Source of the DNA: UBA10649 sp965227045 | GTDB lineage: Bacteria > Actinomycetota > Actinomycetes > S36-B12 | NCBI GenBank assembly: GCA_965227045.1 | Contig: OZ245718.1 | Location: 3,286,001-3,350,000, forward strand | Length of the DNA: 64,000 bases | Direction of reading: 5' to 3' | In this document: positions 59,738-64,000 of the stretch, piece by piece | Layout of the letters: the number at the start of each line of letters is the position of its first letter | How positions within the stretch are numbered: position 1 is the stretch's first letter | The notes under the pieces: model-generated | What the model was told of the DNA's origin: nothing | The model's database searches: none | What the model saw: only the letters and a program-made list of their open reading frames with translations | Translations under genes and position numbers: made by a program

Positions 59738-59771
59738 GGTAACTGACAACTGCAAACTGTTGACAGTTACC
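59738..59771. promoter_or_regulatory. Imperfect palindrome upstream of MoaF-like gene
   Basis: GGTAACTGACAAC is mirrored by GTTGACAGTTACC with one mismatch and an 8-base spacer. It contains AACTGTTGACAGTT, which keeps the outer half-sites of the GntR regulon operator but differs in the centre. It may be a weak or separate operator for the 59818 operon. Confidence 0.45.
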
Positions 59772-59817
59772 TCCGGTATGCGCAGACTTCACCAAAAGCC
59801 CCCCGAAAGGAGCTCGC

Positions 59818-60150
59818 ATGCCGGGAACGTACCCCGCATTGGACCGAACCGCCGAGATCGATTTCGGCGATGACGGCCCGTTTGGCCCCTTCTCGGCCGA
59901 ACTGAGCTTTCGTTCCGCAGATCAGACCGTGAGCTTCCGCGTGACACGTGGTGCGCTGGTCGGCATCGCCGGGGTAGTCCCCTTTACCGCCCAGGAGGCG
60001 GCCGAGGGCATCTGGCTGGTGACCTGGCAGGAGCCCGGCAACCTGTCCGTCGCCCAGGTCCACAACTTCAACTCAGGCCTCCTGCTCACCGTCAACGTCA
60101 ACGAAGCCCACGAGCAAGCCCACATCAACGGAACCATCCGCCTCATCTAG
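59818..60150 (+). CDS. MoaF-related / calycin-like small protein
   Basis: A 110-residue beta-rich protein behind AAAGGAG. FGPFSAELSFRSADQTVSFRV, EAAEGIWLVTWQEPGN and VAQVHNFNSGLLLTVN follow the lipocalin-like pattern of MoaF-domain proteins (VTWQE, strand, then N-F-x-x-G). The function of these proteins is not known. The next operon gene begins 50 bases on. Confidence 0.55.
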   Translation: MPGTYPALDRTAEIDFGDDGPFGPFSAELSFRSADQTVSFRVTRGALVGIAGVVPFTAQEAAEGIWLVTWQEPGNLSVAQVHNFNSGLLLTVNVNEAHEQAHINGTIRLI

Positions 60151-60200
60151 TCAGTCGCCGTTCCACATCGCGCGCTCGTCGCGCTCCAAGGAGATATTTC

Positions 60201-61079
60201 GTGAACACGCTGCGATCGTTGATCGCCTCGGCAGAGGACAGGGGACGCGCGCTCGTCCTCCCGGGCGCGTACGACGCGCTCAGTGCTCGCCTGATTGAAG
60301 CCGCCGGATTCGATGCCATCTATGTGACCGGTGCTGGTTTCGCGAACGCGAGTCTTGGTGTCCCGGACATCGGATTGGTCACGGCTACCGAGATGCGCGA
60401 CCACGTGGCGAGGATCGTCGACGTTGTTGACATCCCGCTCGTCGTCGACGCTGACACGGGCTACGGCAACGCGATCAACATGGGCCGCACGGTGCGTCAG
60501 TTCGAGCGCGCGGGCGCATCGGCCCTGCAGATCGAGGACCAGCTCTTCCCGAAGAAGTGCGGGCACTTCGAGGGCAAGGGCGTCATCTCCGCTCGCGAGA
60601 TGGTTCAGAAGGTGCACGCGGCCGTCGACGCACGACAGTCGGAGGATCTGCTCATCATCGCTCGGACCGACGCGCGCGCCGTGTCGACTCTCGACGAGGC
60701 GCTTGAGCGCGCCGAGCTGTATCGCGAGGCTGGCGCCGACGTCCTCTTTGTCGAAGCACCGACGTCCGTGGAGGAGATGCAGATCATCGGCCAGCGCCTG
60801 GACGGGCCGTTGGTCGCGAACATGGTCGAGGGTGGCAAGACACCGCTGCTCAGCGCCGGCGAGCTCGCAGATCTGGGTTTCTCCGTCGTCCTGTTCGCCA
60901 ACGCGACCCTCCGTGTCGCCCACCGAGCGATCAACGGCCTGCTGAACGAGCTCGCTCAGACCGGCACGACGAACGCCTTCCTCGACCAGATGGCCGGATG
61001 GAACGAACGCCAGGACGCTGTCGGAAAGTCGCACTACGACGCGCTCGAGCGCAAGTACTCGACGGAGGACCCCTCTTGA
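60201..61079 (+). CDS. Isocitrate lyase / PEP mutase family lyase
   Basis: A 292-residue lyase with GTG start behind AAGGAG. The catalytic loop is FPKKCGH with Cys120; VVDADTGYGN (82-91) binds Mg. Such lengths and motifs fit 2-methylisocitrate lyase, dimethylmalate lyase or oxaloacetate decarboxylase. It would split a 2-hydroxy di/tricarboxylate into pyruvate or a similar keto acid and another acid, or decarboxylate. A TTGA overlap links it to the hydantoinase gene. Confidence 0.86.
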   Translation: MNTLRSLIASAEDRGRALVLPGAYDALSARLIEAAGFDAIYVTGAGFANASLGVPDIGLVTATEMRDHVARIVDVVDIPLVVDADTGYGNAINMGRTVRQFERAGASALQIEDQLFPKKCGHFEGKGVISAREMVQKVHAAVDARQSEDLLIIARTDARAVSTLDEALERAELYREAGADVLFVEAPTSVEEMQIIGQRLDGPLVANMVEGGKTPLLSAGELADLGFSVVLFANATLRVAHRAINGLLNELAQTGTTNAFLDQMAGWNERQDAVGKSHYDALERKYSTEDPS

Positions 61080-62470
61080 CGATCTCCGACCTGCGCATTG
61101 CCAACGCCGACGTCGTCCTGCCGACCGGCGTGACGAAGGCTGACCTCATCGTGCACGACGGCCGCATCGCAGAAATCGTGCAGACGGGCGCTCCCGCGGA
61201 GACGACGTCGACGCTCGATGCGAAGGGTCTTCACGTCTTCCCCGGCGTCGTCGACCCTCATGTGCACCTTGGGCCGAACATCACGTTCCCGCAGTCGCCC
61301 GAGGATGCCGTCCCCGAGTCTCAGTCCGCGTCGGCCGGCGGCGTCACGACGATGCTCGCCTACCTCATGTCCCCGCAGCCGTACCACGACGTGTACCCGA
61401 TCGCCCGCGAGACGATGTCCAACCACTCGTTCACCGACTTCGGCTTCCACTTCTGCGTCGTCACGCGCGAGCAGATCGAGGCGATCCCGGACTACGTCAG
61501 CGACTTCGGCGTCAGCTCCTACAAGTTCTTCATGAACTTCCGCGGCGAGGAGGGCGCCTACCTCGGCCTTCCCGGCAACGACGACGGCTTCATGTTCGAC
61601 CTGCTCGAGGCGGCCGCCGCCAGCGGCGCGATGCTCGACCCGCATGCGGAGAACATCGAGCTGGTGTGGCGCCTGCGTGCCGCGGGGCTCAAGGAGGGCA
61701 AGACGCCCCTCGACAGCTGGAACCTCAACCGGCCCGACTATGTCGAGGCGTCAGCGCTCAACAGCCTCGCCTTCCTCGCCCGTGTCACCGGCGCGAGCGT
61801 CTACGCGGTGCACACAACCAGCGCGATCGCACTCGACGTGCTCCGCCAGAGCCGCACGGCGTACGACAACGTCTTCGTCGAGACGTGTCCTCACTACCTG
61901 ACCCTCAACGTGGACTCCCCGTGCGGCACGTACGGCAAGGTCAACCCGCCGCTTCGCACCGAGGCCGATGCCGAGGCGCTGTGGCAGGCGGTGGCCGACG
62001 GCTTCGTCGACACCATCGGCTCGGACCACGTGCCGCGTCACCGCTCCTTCAAGGAGAAGGACATCTGGACCGCGTCCGCCGGCTTCCCCGGCATGGAGAA
62101 CCTCCTGCCGACGATGCTGTCGAGCGGCTTCCACGAGCGCGGCCTGCCGTTGACGCGGATCGCCGAGGTCACCGCCTCTCGTCCTGCGCAGCTGTTCGGC
62201 ATGTATCCGAAGAAGGGCGTCATCCAGGTCGGATCCGACGCCGACTTCGCGATCGTCGACCTCAACGAGTCCTACGAGATCGCCGCGGCCGACCAGTTCT
62301 CCGCATCGGAGTACACGCCGTGGGAGGCCTGGCAGATGAAGGGCCGGGTCCGGCACACGATTCTGCGCGGGGAGACCGTGTTCTCCGTCGGTCGCGCCTT
62401 CGGTACCCCGACCGGTGAGTTCATCTCCCGTCGCTACAGCGGCGAAGCAGCATTGGCGGTGAACGCATGA
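61076..62470 (+). CDS. Cyclic amidohydrolase (dihydropyrimidinase / hydantoinase family)
   Basis: A 464-residue amidohydrolase beginning at TTG 61076, overlapping the upstream stop, with GGAGG 7 bases upstream. GVVDPHVHLGP (HxH metal ligands), SYKFFMNFRG (carboxylated Lys), DPHAEN and YAVHTTSA (His ligands) and GSDHVPRHR (Asp) reproduce the hydantoinase active site. It opens a cyclic amide or ureide. The length and the ANADVVLPTGV start resemble D-hydantoinase/allantoinase. Confidence 0.88.
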   Translation: MTISDLRIANADVVLPTGVTKADLIVHDGRIAEIVQTGAPAETTSTLDAKGLHVFPGVVDPHVHLGPNITFPQSPEDAVPESQSASAGGVTTMLAYLMSPQPYHDVYPIARETMSNHSFTDFGFHFCVVTREQIEAIPDYVSDFGVSSYKFFMNFRGEEGAYLGLPGNDDGFMFDLLEAAAASGAMLDPHAENIELVWRLRAAGLKEGKTPLDSWNLNRPDYVEASALNSLAFLARVTGASVYAVHTTSAIALDVLRQSRTAYDNVFVETCPHYLTLNVDSPCGTYGKVNPPLRTEADAEALWQAVADGFVDTIGSDHVPRHRSFKEKDIWTASAGFPGMENLLPTMLSSGFHERGLPLTRIAEVTASRPAQLFGMYPKKGVIQVGSDADFAIVDLNESYEIAAADQFSASEYTPWEAWQMKGRVRHTILRGETVFSVGRAFGTPTGEFISRRYSGEAALAVNA

Positions 62471-63156
62471 GCAACCCGTGGGACGACGTGATCAGCGCCG
62501 AGGACCTCGAGCGCTACGACAAGGCTGGCTTTGGTCGTCCGTCCGGCATGGGCACCAAGCCCGCGCTGCTGATCATCGACGTGCAGTACCGCACGCTCGG
62601 CGACTCGCCCAAGCCCTTCGATGAGGCGATCAAGGACTACTCCACCGCCGTCGGCCAGGCCGGCTGGGACGCCGTCGATCAGATCGAGAAGTTGCTCGTT
62701 GCCTTCCGAGCGGCGGGACATCCGGTGCTGTACCCGCACGTTGCGCCCAAGCTTGCCTACGACGCCGGCACGCTCGGCGCGAAGGTGCCGTCGATCATGT
62801 CGATCCCCGAGCAGGGGTACAAGATTCCGGACCGGCTCGCCCCCCGCCCTGACGACATCATGCTGCCCAAGAAGCACCCCAGCGCATTCTTCGGGACCCC
62901 GCTCGTGAGCTACCTGATCGACCTCGGCGTCGACACTCTCATCGTGACCGGCTGCAGCACCAGCGGCTGCGTTCGCGGCACCGTGGTCGACGGCTTCGCC
63001 TACAACTTCAAGGCGATCGTCCCCCACGACGCGGTCTACGACCGAAGCGACCTCGTCCACAAGGTGAACCTCTTCGACATGGGCCAGAAGTACGCCGACG
63101 TCATGAGCACCGACGACGTCATCGCGAAGATCGGCTCGCTCGAGGGGAGTGGCTGA
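62467..63156 (+). CDS. Isochorismatase-like cysteine hydrolase (N-carbamoylsarcosine amidase type)
   Basis: A 229-residue amidase in ATGA overlap. The triad is Asp38 (ALLIIDVQYR), Lys in PKKHPSAFFGT, and Cys in TGCSTSGCVRG. The N-terminal extension WDDVISAEDLERYDKAGFG is shared with N-carbamoylsarcosine amidohydrolase. It probably hydrolyses the N-carbamoyl or amide product released by the upstream hydantoinase, giving an amine or acid plus ammonia and CO2. Confidence 0.87.
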   Translation: MSNPWDDVISAEDLERYDKAGFGRPSGMGTKPALLIIDVQYRTLGDSPKPFDEAIKDYSTAVGQAGWDAVDQIEKLLVAFRAAGHPVLYPHVAPKLAYDAGTLGAKVPSIMSIPEQGYKIPDRLAPRPDDIMLPKKHPSAFFGTPLVSYLIDLGVDTLIVTGCSTSGCVRGTVVDGFAYNFKAIVPHDAVYDRSDLVHKVNLFDMGQKYADVMSTDDVIAKIGSLEGSG

Positions 63157-63157
63157 C

Positions 63158-63526
63158 ATGTACTCGATCAACTGGAGCCAGGTTCCCGAGACGGCACACC
63201 TGCCGAACAACTTCCGCAATGCGGTCGCCGGCAAGGAGATGGGCGTCAACCGCATCCGCTGGGTGCACCCGACCTCCCTTCCCGCGCACATTCACGAGGA
63301 CGCCGAGAAGGCGATCGTCGTGATCCAGGGCGCGATCTCGTTCACCATCAACGGCGAGGAGCTCACCCTCGGCGAGGGCGACGTCGCTGTCGTGCCGCGC
63401 AACGCCGTCCACTCGGGCCACAGCATCGAGGGCGAGGCCGTCTTCATCGAGGTGTTCGCGCCGCTGCGCATCGAGAACCTCGCCTCGTTCCTCGGCGACA
63501 CCTCCGTCACGATCGTGGAGGCCTGA
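63158..63526 (+). CDS. Cupin domain protein
   Basis: A 122-residue single cupin starting at ATG 63158 behind GGGGAG. LPAHIHEDAEKAIVVIQG carries the His/Glu ligands of motif 1 (HxH...E), and GDVAVVPRNAVHSGH motif 2 with the second His. It could be a metal-dependent isomerase, dioxygenase or a binding protein for the pathway. Only one base separates it from the upstream stop. Confidence 0.85.
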   Translation: MYSINWSQVPETAHLPNNFRNAVAGKEMGVNRIRWVHPTSLPAHIHEDAEKAIVVIQGAISFTINGEELTLGEGDVAVVPRNAVHSGHSIEGEAVFIEVFAPLRIENLASFLGDTSVTIVEA

Positions 63527-63527
63527 C

Positions 63528-64000
63528 ATGGCACGGCAGCAGGTAAGCCCGCGGGTCGTCGTCGAGACCGAGCACTATGGCAGCAACAACTCGATCGTCG
63601 TCGGCGACGACGGCCTGATCCACGTCGATTCACCGCACCTGCTGTCCGACGCCAAGGCGTGGGCCGAGTTCGCGTCGACGCTCGGCACGACGCGGTTCAT
63701 CGTCAACACCGACCACCATCCCGATCACACCATCGGCAACTTCATGATCCCCGGGGAGGTGGTCGGCCACCGGGTCACGCGCGAGCGACTGCTCGCCGAG
63801 CCACCGACGATGCAGTACCTCCAGGACCTGCTCGCCCGTCTGGATCCCGACGGCGTGCAGTACCTCGATGGGTACTCGGTTCGCGTTCCCAACGTGGTGT
63901 TCGACACGGCCATGACGCTGCACGTCGCCGGCGCATCCGTAGAGCTCACGCATCACCGCGGGCACACGCGGAACAGCGTGATCGCGTACATGCCCGAGGA
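63528..64000 (+). CDS. MBL-fold metallo-hydrolase (partial, cut by window end)
   Basis: 157 codons are present. The metal site reads NTDHHPDHTIGN (residues 60-71): the usual first His of HxHxDH is Asp62, as seen in a known variant subgroup. The later ligand is in THHRGHTRNSV. It is the fifth gene of the operon. With two metallo-hydrolases and an amidase in the same unit, it likely acts on another ring or ester intermediate. Confidence 0.82.
   Translation, partial: MARQQVSPRVVVETEHYGSNNSIVVGDDGLIHVDSPHLLSDAKAWAEFASTLGTTRFIVNTDHHPDHTIGNFMIPGEVVGHRVTRERLLAEPPTMQYLQDLLARLDPDGVQYLDGYSVRVPNVVFDTAMTLHVAGASVELTHHRGHTRNSVIAYMPE

Overview
The window looks like a high-GC actinobacterial chromosome. The evidence is strongly GC-rich third positions, many GTG and TTG starts, chains of genes joined by 4-nt ATGA/GTGA/TTGA overlaps, Ser/Ala-rich lipoprotein binding proteins, an F420-type luciferase-like oxidoreductase, malate synthase G, LtrA and YaaC relatives. 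No rRNA operon, intact tRNA, CRISPR array or transposase was seen. The genus cannot be fixed from this sequence alone.

Layout. (1) 1-8057: metabolic genes, ending in a glycolate/glyoxylate set: GlcD-type oxidase, IclR regulator and malate synthase G, with related operator-like motifs in front of glcD and glcB. (2) About 8058-16920: a mobile genomic island bounded on the right by a tyrosine integrase and the 3' half of a tRNA-Met(CAT) that acts as attachment site. Its cargo is small membrane proteins, orphan proteins, an XRE regulator with an operator-like inverted repeat, an excisionase-like HTH protein, 14 tandem copies of a 13-bp repeat, a perfect 18-bp-arm palindrome, and two gene pairs that look like defence or toxin modules. 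One pair is a two-TM protein with a PD-(D/E)XK nuclease signature plus a YaaC-family partner. (3) 17025-27558: a MOSC protein, then a sugar-acid locus: CUT2 ABC importer, lactonase-like amidohydrolase, FCD-GntR regulator, L-fuconate-dehydratase-like enolase, MDR and SDR dehydrogenases, KDPG-type aldolase and PfkB kinase. A shared palindrome (ACATCAGATGT) lies before both transcription units. (4) 27592-38668: PDH-E1-like protein with a divergent Lrp regulator, an FtsX-type exporter with two ATPases (one carrying an AbrB-like tail), LtrA, and assorted proteins including a secreted RTX-repeat protein.

(5) 38779-58447: a catabolic regulon. A FCD-GntR regulator (41467-42225) sits among seven copies of AACTGYATDCASTT, one before every transcription unit. 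The genes encode two extradiol (VOC) dioxygenases, a complete lower meta-cleavage route (semialdehyde dehydrogenase, tautomerase, oxalocrotonate-type decarboxylase, 2-oxopent-4-enoate hydratase, hydroxy-oxovalerate aldolase, acetaldehyde dehydrogenase), FAH hydrolase, epoxide-hydrolase-type enzyme, SDR/HIBADH dehydrogenases, NTF2-like and EthD proteins, and a sugar-type CUT2 importer. No ring-hydroxylating oxygenase is present in the window, so the substrate is an open question and this is the most attractive candidate for an undescribed pathway. (6) 58774-64000: an F420-type oxidoreductase, a MoaF-like protein, and an operon of PEP-mutase-like lyase, hydantoinase-type amidohydrolase, isochorismatase-like amidase, cupin and an MBL hydrolase cut by the window edge, suggesting breakdown of a cyclic amide or ureide.
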